Source: Fusarium oxysporum f. sp. lycopersici 4287 (Eukaryota > Ascomycota > Sordariomycetes > Hypocreales > Nectriaceae). Taken from it: DNA of 64,000 nt. The stretch spans positions 4,290,402 through 4,354,401 of the forward strand of contig NC_030989.1 of NCBI RefSeq assembly GCF_000149955.1, written 5' to 3'. A model generated the notes under the pieces. The model was not told where the DNA came from, searched no databases, and saw only the letters and a program-made list of their open reading frames with translations. Position numbers and translations under genes: made by a program. Shown here piece by piece: positions 11,159-22,758 of this stretch; position 1 is the stretch's first letter, and every line of letters begins with the position of its first letter.

Positions 11159-12009
11159 TGTGATAGATTGAATAGATTATAATAAGATGTAGTACAGAAC
11201 ATGTAGCCCTCGGTCCTGGAGCTGGGGGTCTTTGCTTTATACGTAATCGGTACCTCCAGATATTCTTCGGTCACACCATCTGCAACATGAGATTTCTTGT
11301 TACACCGGGCGATCGAATTCCAAAAGAAGTCCTGTAATTCCGAACTTGGTCGATCATATCAGATCCGGACCCAGCGCTGCGGTAGGGCTCCGCCGCTAGT
11401 CAATGACATCAGGTCATGTCTAGAAGCGATATCTCGTGTTTCTGTGGACTAAAGGATTTTCACCGTGTTACTGTTCTATCACCAGATAAAACATGCAATT
11501 GGCGCACGTCTCCGATCTCCTTAACTCGTGATATCTTTGGAATTGTAACACAAATTCTCGGTTATCCCACGCTTAAGTGATGTTTGATGTTCCGTAAATA
11601 TCATGTCGAATGGACCTAGCGGGGCATCGAACATCAAAGCTCCTCGCGGGATAGATTCCGCTCAGGGTGGAATGTGTCGCTTAGAGTGTCGGTGAACTTG
11701 ATCTATCTATTATTACTCGTTCCTTGACCATGGAATTTGTCACGTTGTTGAGTTTGATGGGATTATTCGAGGTAATATATCCTAAGTAGGTCCGCCGGTT
11801 GATAACCCTTCATCTTCACCGCCGCGGCGACTGCTAAGCAAGAGGTGGATGCTCTGATTTTACTAGCACCGTAACAGATCAGATCATGAAGGGCACGATT
11901 CTCTCGTTCCATTGCTCTCTGCATCAACCCCTCCACTTTCCTGTCCACCCAACTTTTCAGACTATCCAAATCTATTCGACTCTGCCCATCGTAACGAAAC
12001 CTTGAGTAG
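11159..12009. other. intergenic, no gene seen
   Basis: This spacer lies between the HET gene stop and the NmrA-like start, both leftward. A short frame at 11763-12050 overlaps the HET 3' end in another phase and is probably chance. No repeat or RNA gene is recognised. Confidence 0.45.
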
Positions 12010-14356
12010 CTAAATGATATAAAGTCCCATCTCCTTCGAGTCCCTTTCATGGTTCCAACCCTGCGTCATATAATTCGTGATAAATCCAACCCTCTGATAA
12101 ACATTTTCAAACTTCTGGACTTCCTCGGGCTGCTTCTTTAAAATCTCCTCATCTGCCTTGACCAACACCAACGCCGCATCATCATCCCATGCATTCCTGG
12201 TACTCATTCTTGTTGAAAGTCTGAGGCAGAATAGCTCATTATTCTTCAAGTTTCGCAACCTCCAAAGACTATCCGGCCTGTCAAATGGCTTTCTCGTATT
12301 GTTCCCCGGCTTTTCCAGCCAAACTATGTTTCCATCGATGGAAAAGGTCGTGGGCATGATGCGGCCGGTGAGAAAGATGTACCCAGAGTCGACGGCTCCA
12401 AACTGGTTATGCCCGCTAAGAGGGCATGCTGTACGATCAAAGTCCACGGTCACGAAGAACTTGTCAAATTCAAAGCTCTCCACTCCCCACGTTACACCAC
12501 GGTGAACACTGAGCCAGCTCCAGCTTGGTGAGATGTACTCTGGTTCCTCACCAGAGTCTTTTTCATCTGGCATCCAGCGTAAATCGTTGAGAATATCCTT
12601 CTCCCAAAGACCTGCGAGGTATCTTCCTGTAAGTTTATTGAACCACTCTGTAGCCAATCCTGCAACAGCTGGGAGGCCGTCGGTTCGTTTGGTGATATTC
12701 TTTTGGGAATACTGAACTATCAAATCTCGCCAGAGTTCATGATGCTCTATGAACTCTTTGATTTCTCCCTTGAGAGGGGCTGCGGGATTCGTAGATGAGC
12801 CTCGGTAGCTCTTCGTTCCAGTGATGAACTTGTGTCCTGTCTTGATGATTCGACGAGCAGGTACCAGTGGGTCATCTTCATGTTTCTCCAGAGCACCGCA
12901 TTCGCACTCCATTGAAGATAAACAGTCGAAGATCATCTCACTCTTGGTATAATGGAGAATCCGAGTTGCCAAGAGCCTCTCCTGGAAACACCAAGCTCTT
13001 GTCATCAGAGGGTAATCATAAACCTCAGATACTGTGGTTCCAACGATAGGGTTCGAGGATCCTTTGGACCCATTGGGATCTGTGTTCCAACCAAAAACTG
13101 CATGTTTTGCCACCTTTCGTCCGTAGATCTCAAATGGCTTTCCTTCTGGAAATGTTCCAGAAACTGTGACGAAAGGCTCTCTTTGAAATAGACAGCCACC
13201 AGACCCATCAGCGGATCCAGTGGCAGCTAAAACCAGTTCTGCGCCGTTGTAAATCGACGCCATTTTGGCTGCTTCAATTTCCCAATCTTGCTTATCATCT
13301 TGAACGATACAGAGTGAATCTATCCAAACATATCGAATGCCCAACTCTCTTGAAATAACCACAGCATCCTGGAATGTTTTGGCAAACCTATTGAACGGAA
13401 TGTTTTGCTTCCACTGGTCAAGGGTTGCCCGCGTCGAGATCAAGTGCTGAGTCTTACCCCAACAATGAGATAACGCAATATATGGTTCTGTAATCTGCTG
13501 TGTGGCGTCATCGTGAACAAAGATATGGATTCCATCGTTGGTATCAGGTCCAATATCGATGACTCGCTTTGGGAGCTGCGGGTTTGATGAGGCCTCCCCT
13601 TCTGTGCAAATTGTGTGGGTATCTTTGCAGGTTTTGATCCAACTTTTGACCCTGTCGAAAGAAGACTTGGAAGTTGGATCTGGCTCAATATGGCTCGCAT
13701 GTCCACCAATCTCAGCGGGAAGACTCCAGTCAGGACGTTCAACGTTCATCGATGACCCAATAGTCGGCCATGGGCAGGGCGAACCTATATCTATGAGCTG
13801 TCGTTTCGGAAGTTGCACTGCGTGTCTTACCTGGCATGGTGTATATCTCGAAGCTCTCGAGAAGGTCTCCATCAGTGCTTCCGCCGCCAGAAGAGAACAT
13901 ATCAAAGTCATCAGGGGGACTCCCACGGATAAGATTCATCCTTAGGACATTTCCCTTACAGAAGACAATGTCCAACCATAGCTCAGGATCATTGCAGTCC
14001 AAGGTTCCTTTCGTCAACTTCGTCAAGATCTCTTGAAGAAGGAAACAAGACGGGCAGTCTCTAGCTACTGTCCCAGGAACATCAGGGAGATATACACTAA
14101 TTTGCCACGAAGCATAATCGATACGACCTCGTCCTGCCCAAGCAGGAGCTTCATCTAGGTTACCAGCCGTAGCCGCTCTGTTTGCGTTGATGGAACCAGA
14201 ATTTTCGTGCATAGCTATACCAGCCAGAGGAACAGCAGTGGCAGTTGAACCTCCGTAGAGATTCCAGCACGTTCGGCATAGTATCGGGTCTTTTCGGATA
14301 TCATCTTCAGTGTCCCCGGTTGGGTATGGTGTTCGCTTAAGGTTGAGTGAGGCCAT
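12010..14356 (-). CDS. HET-domain (heterokaryon incompatibility) protein
   Basis: Two exons (13831-14356 and 12010-13784) with a 46-nt intron give 766 aa; a 40-nt intron ending six bases earlier would also keep frame. The HET domain begins near residue 280 with YIALSHCWGK, followed by TFQDAVVISRELGIRYVWID, SLCIVQDDKQDW and YNGAELVLAATGS, which are the conserved blocks of the family. The N-terminus carries a C-x2-C pair (ILCRTCWNLYGG) before the domain. HET proteins carry out the cell-death reaction when unlike fungal strains fuse. The NLR-like gene at 5178-8482 lies in the same 10 kb. Intact, with no lesion seen. Confidence 0.92.
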
Positions 14357-14905
14357 AGTAAGCTAACCCCGCAGTGAGGATTCTCGTACAGTAAATCGCG
14401 TATAGTTGAGGAGCAAGATTTGGTCACAATGACAATTTTTAAATGCTTTGGTGATATGATCTGACTACGAAGAGACTGGACCTGAAACGAGTTTGAGAGT
14501 TATTTGTTGTCTGACCTGCCTGGGTCCCAAGGTCATGTGATGCACCAGATAGCCAATCTGACCGATGGAGGAGGGTCAGCAATATGAATGCATACAGCAC
14601 TTTTATACATCGCAAAACCGCCCTAAATTAACAGAAGTAGCCCTATATACACTGTTCAGTTCAAGTTTCGGGTCTCAGATTCACTCAGAGTGAGTAGTAC
14701 ACATTACGTCTTATCAAATCGAAGAGAGTAAAGCTCTAGCTGTCAGGGATCTTTGTTTAAATTTGTAAAATAGTCTATAGAACAAAACAAGAAATTCGAA
14801 CTGAGAAACTGAGACACAGAAAGTCTTGTAAGAGACAAAGCCAAAGAGGGTAGTGTAGAAGAGAATACAGAACAAGGAGAAGAAAGCCAATCTCAATAAC
14901 CGAAA
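14357..14905. other. intergenic, no gene seen
   Basis: HET gene promoter region and 3' flank of the next leftward gene. AT-rich. Nothing else recognised. Confidence 0.5.
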
Positions 14906-16802
14906 TCAAACATTGCAAGGAAAGTTGGTCATATCATCCCGACTATTACCATACCATAGGTAATAGTTCTCAATGATTTCATCCATAGAGCAAATTGGGA
15001 TGTTGAAGACACCAGGAGCCTCGATACCACTGCCAGCAAGACTATCGAGAACCTCTCGGCTGGGCTCATCTCCAAGATCAAGCTTGAAGCCGTTCTTTCC
15101 ACCATTAGCGGCCTTTGAGTTGAGAGATCTATAAAATCAGTAAGAAATAGTTTTTTCAGGAGTATATGAAGGAAGTTTACCCAATAATGACGTTATCGAG
15201 CGAGATGTCAGTGAATTTCTTGTCCTTCAGAGACTGCCATCCAGGAGGAAGAGCAAAACCACCACAATCAGAATCACCAGACTTGCTATCACAGTTGGTG
15301 TTACGATCACGGCCACCAAGAAGCCAATAGGACTTCCCATTGAAGCAGAAACGACCATCCTTCAGAGCACCATCATCAATCCAGTGCTGGTACATGGTCG
15401 TGAAAGTAGCTTCCTTATTCCAACCAGGGTCTTGATCACAAGCAACATCAGACTCTGCGATGAAAGGAATGATGACATCGGGAGAGTACTGCCATGCCAT
15501 GGGGATGAGGAATGCGTTGATAGCGCGTTTGACTTGCTTAGCGTGATCGCCACGGTCGAGGAGCCAGTTATCACCGAACATGGAGGCGTCGGAGATCATG
15601 GCGCCGAGTTGATTGTAGCCGTCTTCGGAACCGCCGAAGAGCCACTTTTGGGTTGCAAGGACGCCGTCCTTCCAGCCTTCGGTGAGGCCTTGCATCTGGG
15701 CTGTTAAGCCGTTCTGAACACCGAGTTGGTCTTGACTACAATGATGTGTCAGTTGAGTATTGAAACGGGGTAGTGAGACACACGCTCTGCCGTTGAGAAT
15801 ATCCTTAGTGAGAGTCAAAGAATTTTTGACAAGATCATTGGTAGTATCCTTGAGCGTACCAGCATTAGTGCTATCGCTGAACTTGGGACCGATCACTGTT
15901 AAACATCAGTATGCTATCTGATCATATCCAAGGAATACATCAACCTACGCTTGTTCCAAGCAGGACCCATGACCATGCCCCAAGCCATCAAAGCGATATC
16001 AATGAGGATGGATGTAGCAAGCCCTCCCTCCTTTGGAGGAACCTTGCCAAACTCTGAAGCAATGGTGCCAATGTCGTTATCACGAACGGCATCACCAACA
16101 GCGTTCCAAATGTTGGAGTGCATCTTGCCATTGTTAGCCAAATTGAGTTACCAAGATCTTGAAAGGGACTCACAGCAAAGATGTTTTCGAACGAGTGAAG
16201 AATGAAGTAGCCAGCAGGAACACTGGTAGAGTGGCACTGGAGGTTAAGATTCTCACATCCGCTGCCTTCATCACTGAAAGTCTCGCAGAACATGTCTTGA
16301 GGACCGTGGAAGAAGTTTGAAACCTGCACATCTTAATCACATATTTCTTCCCACTTCAATGTAAACTCACATTGTTGGAAAAGTGCTTCTGCTCACGTCC
16401 ACCAGTAATATTCATCTTCCAACCCTCAATAACAGCATTCCAGGCATCACCAGCATCAACGTTCTTCCAGCGATCAGGTCCATACAGAGTATGATCCTTA
16501 ACACCATCAGCCTCACAGTTCACGGAGCGCCAGTCGTTCGTATCCTCAGCAGGGATGGGAGCCTCGAAGGGAACTGTAGCGGTGGGCTGTGAGACATCCT
16601 CAGCTTGCTTCACCTCTGGAACAGGAGTAATTTCAGTAGCTGGTGCATCTTGACGCTTGAAGGCATTGGGAGGAAGAACTGGGGGGATCACAGCGTGCTT
16701 AGGGTGAATTGCATGATTGTTTGCGGGATGGGCTGTGCCAGTGGAAGAGAGAGAAAGGAGTACCAAAGCGGTCAAAAGAAGAGGTTGCGTCCAGCGTGCC
16801 AT
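14906..16802 (-). CDS. secreted protein of unknown family, six exons
   Basis: The six exons are 16371-16802, 16174-16323, 15949-16123, 15784-15895, 15181-15735 and 14906-15128. All junctions keep frame and several introns carry CTAAC or CTGAC branch sites; the product is 548 aa. Residues 1-24 are a signal peptide ending near GTAHPANN. A KR pair at about residue 50 (NAFKRQDAP) is a possible Kex2 site, so the segment before it may be a propeptide. The rest has about a dozen cysteines (for example CETFSDEGSGCENLNLQC) and a hydrophobic stretch in the middle (LIDIALMAWGMVMGP). I do not recognise the family. It is probably exported and disulfide-bonded. Confidence 0.82.
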
Positions 16803-18601
16803 CTTGGAGTTGGCCTTTTCGTAGCTTGCTGTTTATCTTTACTCAATATCTTCTTCATCATTAGATTCTTGAAGTATTATATACTCTTTAAATCACCAGT
16901 TTCTCAACCCATAATGTCAAAGGATCAGCACATCAAATTCAAAAGTAAGCCCTAAATCAGTTTCATGCAACCGTTGACTTTACTGCTGAATCCTTCTGAG
17001 CTTCCTCAGCCTCACTCGGTGTTGACATTCAGAATCATCTTGGTCCTGAATAATCCTTCTCGCTAATCTAGTGCCCGTCTCTTGGCGAGTTCACCAGTTA
17101 GACGCGCGGATGGAGGCACGTAGTGGTAGGGGTATGTTTTGACTTGGCGCAGGGGTCCAGACTTTGTTTATTAGTCCCTGCTTTAAAAGGAATTCCGTTT
17201 AAATTTGAGATAGAACTTGGGAGATCATTTGCATGGGAATCCCTGCCCGAGCAATGAGGGCAAGGCAGTCTTGAAGATCCTACTTTCAAGTACTTGTGTG
17301 CTGGCCTGAGTCGTACACTACACTTTCGACGGTATCATGCGCATCCTTCAATATGGATAGTGTGATCTTGTTTGAACCCTTTGGGGAGAAAAGCGCAATA
17401 TCTCTTGGTTTGTGCTGTGGCCCATAACACTAGTAGCTCAGGAAGCCTACGCTCCAAATCAACTCAATATCAACTGTGGGTGGTTTCTCCGTCCAATGTT
17501 TGAAAACTGGATGGTCACAGGGCTAAATAAAGACCACTTTTAGCTTGAGCTTCTGGCATATTTAGTGTTTATGCATAACAAGAATCAGGATTAGTTGCAA
17601 CCTTATATCACAGGTTCCCTGGCGTAGCTCTTCTCAGCCCCGAGATGAGAACAAGCAGCTTACATGCCGATCCTTCAGGAGAGTTATCCCATATGAGAAG
17701 ATAAGTAATCACTATCTCCTGTTTCAGTGACCGAGTAGAGCAAGCCTAATGCCTCTTTCAAGGTTTGAACCTCAATTTATTCAAGAATCACAGACTCGTT
17801 TGTGAAGGATCCCAATCCTCTAAAGCATGATTAACTGATCATAAATTCCTAAAAAGGTCTTTAATGGAATTAATCTCGGATGGTTTGTTTCAGATTCTTG
17901 GAAGGATCTAAGGCTGATATAAACGTAACCCACGTGCTTTATCGAGTGGCCTTGGCTCGATGGACCCCACTGCTATTGTAGGGATATGATTTTGAAGAGG
18001 AATATGATCGAAAATACATTGCCCTTCTCTGGATGGCGGCTTACCTTTGTTATAGTTCAGGAGAGTCCTCACCCTAAAGGCAAGACGCCCATCCTAAACG
18101 ACGAATCAGTATAAACTTAGAGGCACTTTAGACTAGGCAGTTATTTCTAGTACTCCAATTTAGGGTCAGAAGCTTACTTGCTCTCCAGAGTCATATCAAG
18201 CACAAGTCATCTGTTCAAATAACCAAAATAGTTTTGCTGCATAAGTATAAGCTTGAAATAACAAATATCTATCAGTATTATGTTTTCCCCTAAACTATCC
18301 CGAACCAGGTGTGACCCAAAATATCCTCCGCATTTATTCGTTCTTCATACACGAATATCTCTCTCAAAAGGCTGTAAAGCATCTCGGCGTCCTGTGTTGA
18401 TATTCTCGGTAATGATATTCTCGGTAATGATTTAGGGTTATCTCTACATCACTATTTCCTGGCAGGTAGGCGAGCAATCTCACTCCCCCACCTTCTGAGA
18501 GGTAGGTGCCGTTAATCTTGGTTGCAGATGGTTTCCAACCCCGATTGGCGGAGTGTTTCGGGTATGGCCTTTGGTATTTTCATGTATCGCGGCTAGATGA
18601 T
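16803..18601. other. 1.8-kb intergenic region
   Basis: No gene is supported. The only structure seen is a perfect tandem copy of the 15-mer GATATTCTCGGTAAT at 18399-18428. The sequence is moderately AT-rich with stops in all frames, as expected for decayed or non-coding DNA. Confidence 0.5.
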
Positions 18602-19853
18602 CTATGTCTTAGGATCATAATTGATGATGGAGGAAATATCGTCGCTCAGCCAGTCGTCGCTTCTGGGATGCGATCTATCTTCATCTCGGACAAAAAAGGG
18701 CTTTGCTGGCGTTGACTCATTCTCATTCGATTGGGTTGGCTCGTCCCAAATGTCTCTGATCCATTGCTTTAGCGAGTGAATCTTGTCACATACGTCCCTT
18801 GTACGGCCTGCAGTTTTATCTGAAGTCTGCCGCCCCTGTTCATCATAAAAGGGCTCTTCCCAAGATGTTGGTGGTTCTCCGAAGTACTTCACACACTCTG
18901 TAATAAAGTATTCTGGGCAATCGACATGCCAGGGGAATAGTGAAATGCCTGAACGCATGTTCAGAATCGTGACACCCAATGCCCAAACGTCGCTTGCTGG
19001 ACTAGCTGGCTTCCTTACAGCTACCTCAGGCACCAGGAATTCAGTCAGGGGTTCTATTGTCTTCGGTGACGAGATTTGAAATGCGTGATCAAACCCAATA
19101 AGGCTTAATTCGTTCAGAAGATTATCCTCGCCACTTGACATAAAATTGGGAAAGCCGACATTGTAATGAGGAGCTTCCGGTCCTAGGATCTTACCAGACT
19201 CAGTCTTCTATTCTTCGATTTTGGGTTGCCCAAACAGGCGATAAATTCCTTGGTCGCCGAGATGGTCCAGATTGCGAATTCGCAGAAGCAGGTTTCCTGG
19301 TCTGATATTTCCATGGCAGATGCCGCGGGCATGCAAGTCCCTAAGAATCTCTGTTGCTTGATAGGCGAGTGCTTGAACAAATTGCGGCTTCATCCTGCTG
19401 TTCATATAATTCGACAAGGAGTGCAGATTTGGACCACAGAAGGGAAGAACCAAGCAGAGATGACGGCCGTTAGGACCATCAATGTGGAAGTGGCGTTTGT
19501 ATGTAATGAACCGGGGACCGCCTTCATCTTGATCGTGATGGGCCAGAATGTCGTGGCAACAGGTTATGTTCTCCTCAATACTCGACGGTTGTTCGGCCAT
19601 CAGGATCCTGAGAGCCACCCAACTCCAACTCGAAGAATCGCGCGCCAGCCATATCGTAGAAGTATATCCAGCACCAATCTTGTGGACTATACGATAATGA
19701 CCGTCATCGTAGAGATCGCCGAGATGAACAGGATGGTACCTCCCATTCATACATGGGGAACTCAGACTCGATTTGTGGCGATTGGAAATCATCAGAGAAA
19801 ACCGAAACTGTCTCGAGATCGAGATCAGGATTCGACAAGGAACTCATTCTCAT
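18602..19853 (-). pseudogene. SRPK-like protein kinase, broken and catalytically degenerate
   Basis: One frame runs from 19792 to 18602 and is broken only by TAG at 19208-19210. The protein reads like fungal SR-protein kinases: YHPVHLGDLYDDGHYRIVHK, glycine loop IGAGYTSTIWLARD, RLFGQPKIEE, ASPASDVWALGVTI. The upstream part from ATG 19853 (SDDFQSPQIESEFPMYEW) lies in another frame and meets the kinase frame near 19745, consistent with one extra base in a G run. Active-site residues are also lost: the VAIK lysine is Arg (VALRIL), the HRD aspartate is Asn (HGNIRPGN), and DFG reads as GFDHAF. Lesions plus missing catalytic residues point to a pseudogene; an expressed pseudokinase fragment is less likely. 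Confidence 0.75.
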
Positions 19854-20526
19854 GCTGAGTGGTACCGAAGAAATCAGATATGAAGTTGTTGAATGAAGCG
19901 GACTGCTGGCGTAGAATGAGCTGAAGGGAGGAGACGAAGCTCTTTTATATACGCAGGTACTTCATAGGAGCTGCACCAGTGTGAGAAGTTTCGCCGACGG
20001 TTACATATACTTTGTTTATGGAACTTCCGTACGATTGTTTCAAGGGCTTATCGAACGGGAAATCAGGATGCTTATTAATATTGAGTCTTTGTATATGGCC
20101 TGCCTAAAGCTTGGGTTAATTGAAATCTTTTAACGTGTTAACTTTAAATATTTCAGGAATATCACGGGCTTTAACTATCAATCAATTAAGACCCGTTGTA
20201 GGCCCCGAATTCCGACAATAATCAACATTTCTGAACCGTCCAATTCCAAGAATCAAAATGCTTTGATATTGAAGATGAAGGGTCCACGTGACCTTGTTAT
20301 TGACAATTGCCCATCTCCGCATTGGGTGGGGAAAACTCTCAGCCCCACCACGATTTTTCCATCTGAAGCTTCTTTTGGAGGGGCAAAGATAGATAACTCA
20401 TTCCCATCCATGTCACTTTGACTGGCACACAATTTCAGCCTTTAACAACCACTTCAACAATCCCTCGTCACACAAACCGATATCGTCAATAAATTCTAGT
20501 CTTCTCGAAAGACCATAACCATCATC
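19854..20526. other. divergent promoter region of the kinase pseudogene and ELP3
   Basis: It contains upstream sequence for two genes reading away from each other. A CACGTG core occurs near 20286. No coding frame or repeat is seen. Confidence 0.45.
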
Positions 20527-22245
20527 ATGGCCACCGCCACCATGACCGTGACGGCCGCGCCGATCAAGAAGAAGCCCGATATGGCTCCCGAGAGCGAGCG
20601 CTTCCTACGATGCTGTGCCGACGTCGCGAATGCCCTCATCGAAGACCACGAAGCCAGCAAGGCCGGTCGAGCTACACGCGATATCAACCTCAACTCCCTG
20701 CGAAATAAGCTCGCCAAGAAGCACAAGCTTCAGAACATCCCGCCTCTGACCGCTATCATCGCCTCCATTCCCGAACACTACAAGAAATATATCCTTCCGA
20801 AGCTCATCGCGAAGCCCATTCGAACATCCTCCGGTATTGCTGTTGTCGCTGTCATGTGCAAGCCCCATCGATGCCCTCATATCGCTTATACGGGCAACAT
20901 CTGCGTTTATTGCCCTGGAGGTCCTGATTCCGACTTCGAGTACAGCACACAGTCTTACACTGGCTACGAACCTACATCTATGCGAGCCATTCGTGCGCGA
21001 TACGACCCTTTCGAGCAGGCCCGAGGACGTGTCGACCAGCTCAAGTCTCTTGGTCACTCTGTTGACAAGGTTGAGTACATCATTATGGGAGGAACCTTCA
21101 TGTCTCTTTCTGAGTCATACCGCGAAGAATTTATCGCACAGCTTCACAATGCCCTCAGTGGATACCAAACGACCAATGTTGATGAGGCCGTGGAGGCTGG
21201 TGAGATGAGCAACATCAAATGCGTCGGAATCACAATTGAGACACGACCCGATTATTGTCTACAGCCTCATCTTTCTGACATGTTGCGATACGGCTGCACA
21301 CGACTTGAGGTTGGAGTGCAGTCACTATACGAGGACGTTGCGCGAGACTCCAACCGAGGACACACAGTTGCCGCAGTCGCCGAGACTTTCTGCCTTGCAA
21401 AGGATGCTGGTTACAAGGTGGTCAGCCACATGATGCCTGATTTGCCAAACGTAGGCATGGAGCGCGACATCGACCAGTTCAGGGAGTATTTTGAGAATCC
21501 TGCTTTCCGAACAGACGGTCTCAAGATTTATCCTACCCTGGTCATTCGAGGCACAGGTCTGTATGAACTGTGGAGGACAGGGCGATACCAGAACTACACT
21601 CCCAACGGCTTGATCGACCTTATCGCGAGAATTATGGCTCTTATTCCTCCTTGGACCCGTATCTACCGTGTTCAGCGTGATATTCCCATGCCTTTGGTCA
21701 CATCTGGAGTTGAGAATGGTAACCTGCGTGAACTGGCATTGGCTCGAATGAAGGACTTTGGAACGACCTGCCGAGATGTGCGGACACGAGAGGTTGGAGT
21801 GAACGAGATCAAGAACAAGATCCGACCTAACCAGATTGAGCTGGTCCGACGAGATTATGTCGCCAACGGCGGTTGGGAGACTTTCCTGGCCTACGAGGAC
21901 CCCAAGCAGGACATCCTCGTTGCTCTACTTCGATTGCGAAAGTGTACAGAGAAGTACACCTACCGAGAGGAGCTTACCGGTCAGCCTACCAGTATGGTGC
22001 GAGAGCTTCACGTTTACGGCACAGCTGTGCCAGTTCACGCTCGCGATCCCCGCAAGTTCCAGCATCAGGGTTTCGGTACACTTCTGATGGAGGAGGCTGA
22101 GAGGATTGCGATCGAGGAACACGGCAGCGACAAGATCAGTGTTATCTCTGGTGTTGGAGTGAGGAGCTACTACAAGAAGCTTGGCTTCTGGTTGGATGGT
22201 CCTTACATGAGCAAGTGGCTGGATGGTCGCGAGCAGCCTGAGTAA
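20527..22245 (+). CDS. ELP3: Elongator catalytic subunit Elp3
   Basis: Single exon, 572 aa, close to the ~557 aa of the yeast protein. The radical-SAM cluster motif CX9CX2C is formed by C116, C126 and C129 ([17 protein letters not shown]). The central TIM-barrel blocks [19 protein letters not shown] and [13 protein letters not shown] are present. The C-terminal GNAT acetyltransferase part includes the acetyl-CoA loop [17 protein letters not shown] and a closing [14 protein letters not shown]. With Elp1 and Elp2 it forms the Elongator core that makes cm5U at the wobble uridine of tRNAs. The start is the first ATG, in a CACCATCATGG-like context; all conserved parts are intact. Confidence 0.98.
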   Translation: MATATMTVTAAPIKKKPDMAPESERFLRCCADVANALIEDHEASKAGRATRDINLNSLRNKLAKKHKLQNIPPLTAIIASIPEHYKKYILPKLIAKPIRTSSGIAVVAVMCKPHRCPHIAYTGNICVYCPGGPDSDFEYSTQSYTGYEPTSMRAIRARYDPFEQARGRVDQLKSLGHSVDKVEYIIMGGTFMSLSESYREEFIAQLHNALSGYQTTNVDEAVEAGEMSNIKCVGITIETRPDYCLQPHLSDMLRYGCTRLEVGVQSLYEDVARDSNRGHTVAAVAETFCLAKDAGYKVVSHMMPDLPNVGMERDIDQFREYFENPAFRTDGLKIYPTLVIRGTGLYELWRTGRYQNYTPNGLIDLIARIMALIPPWTRIYRVQRDIPMPLVTSGVENGNLRELALARMKDFGTTCRDVRTREVGVNEIKNKIRPNQIELVRRDYVANGGWETFLAYEDPKQDILVALLRLRKCTEKYTYREELTGQPTSMVRELHVYGTAVPVHARDPRKFQHQGFGTLLMEEAERIAIEEHGSDKISVISGVGVRSYYKKLGFWLDGPYMSKWLDGREQPE

Positions 22246-22758
22246 AGACGAGATCTAGGGTAATGAATAGCATGAAGGATGAGACTGGAAATACCTCACG
22301 GCAGGGATATTGCATTTATAGACGGCGTCTTTGGGTGGGGAATGAAAAGTTACGACATTTTGATCAGATTGTGTTTTTCTTGCCTCTTGATTGCACTACA
22401 AAATGAGTGAAGTGAAGTAGACCTGTTCATGAAATGTTTCTGTTCTCAATCAAACTTGGATTCAGCGTATTCTATTCCCACGTAAAATATATATCTCCTC
22501 ACAGCTCCTCTCTCATATCTTCTATCCAGTTGTAGTCAGCCTGTAACAAGCCCTGCAATCTCAGGTCACCTGCGCTGTTCATGAGGATGCCTCAGATCTC
22601 GGGACCTGTTGGCCCAAGATCATCGTCACCTGCAGCACCCGATTGGTCCACGTCGCTTAGTCACCAACTCATCAACTCCCAAAGCCGACGTCAACCTGCT
22701 TCCCTCACAGGCTCCCTCCTCCGTCTCATCTTTCTCACAACATGACTCCCTCAACGCC
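22246..22758. other. spacer between ELP3 and the carrier gene
   Basis: Holds the ELP3 3' UTR and the carrier promoter. The carrier frame stays open upstream of its first ATG back to about 22609, but only from a TTG codon, so a short upstream exon cannot be excluded. Nothing else is recognised. Confidence 0.45.

Noticed and set aside
11763..12050. Open frame of 95 codons overlapping the HET gene 3' end
   Set aside because: It is in a different phase from the HET exon, has no family resemblance and no supporting splice site, so it is probably chance.
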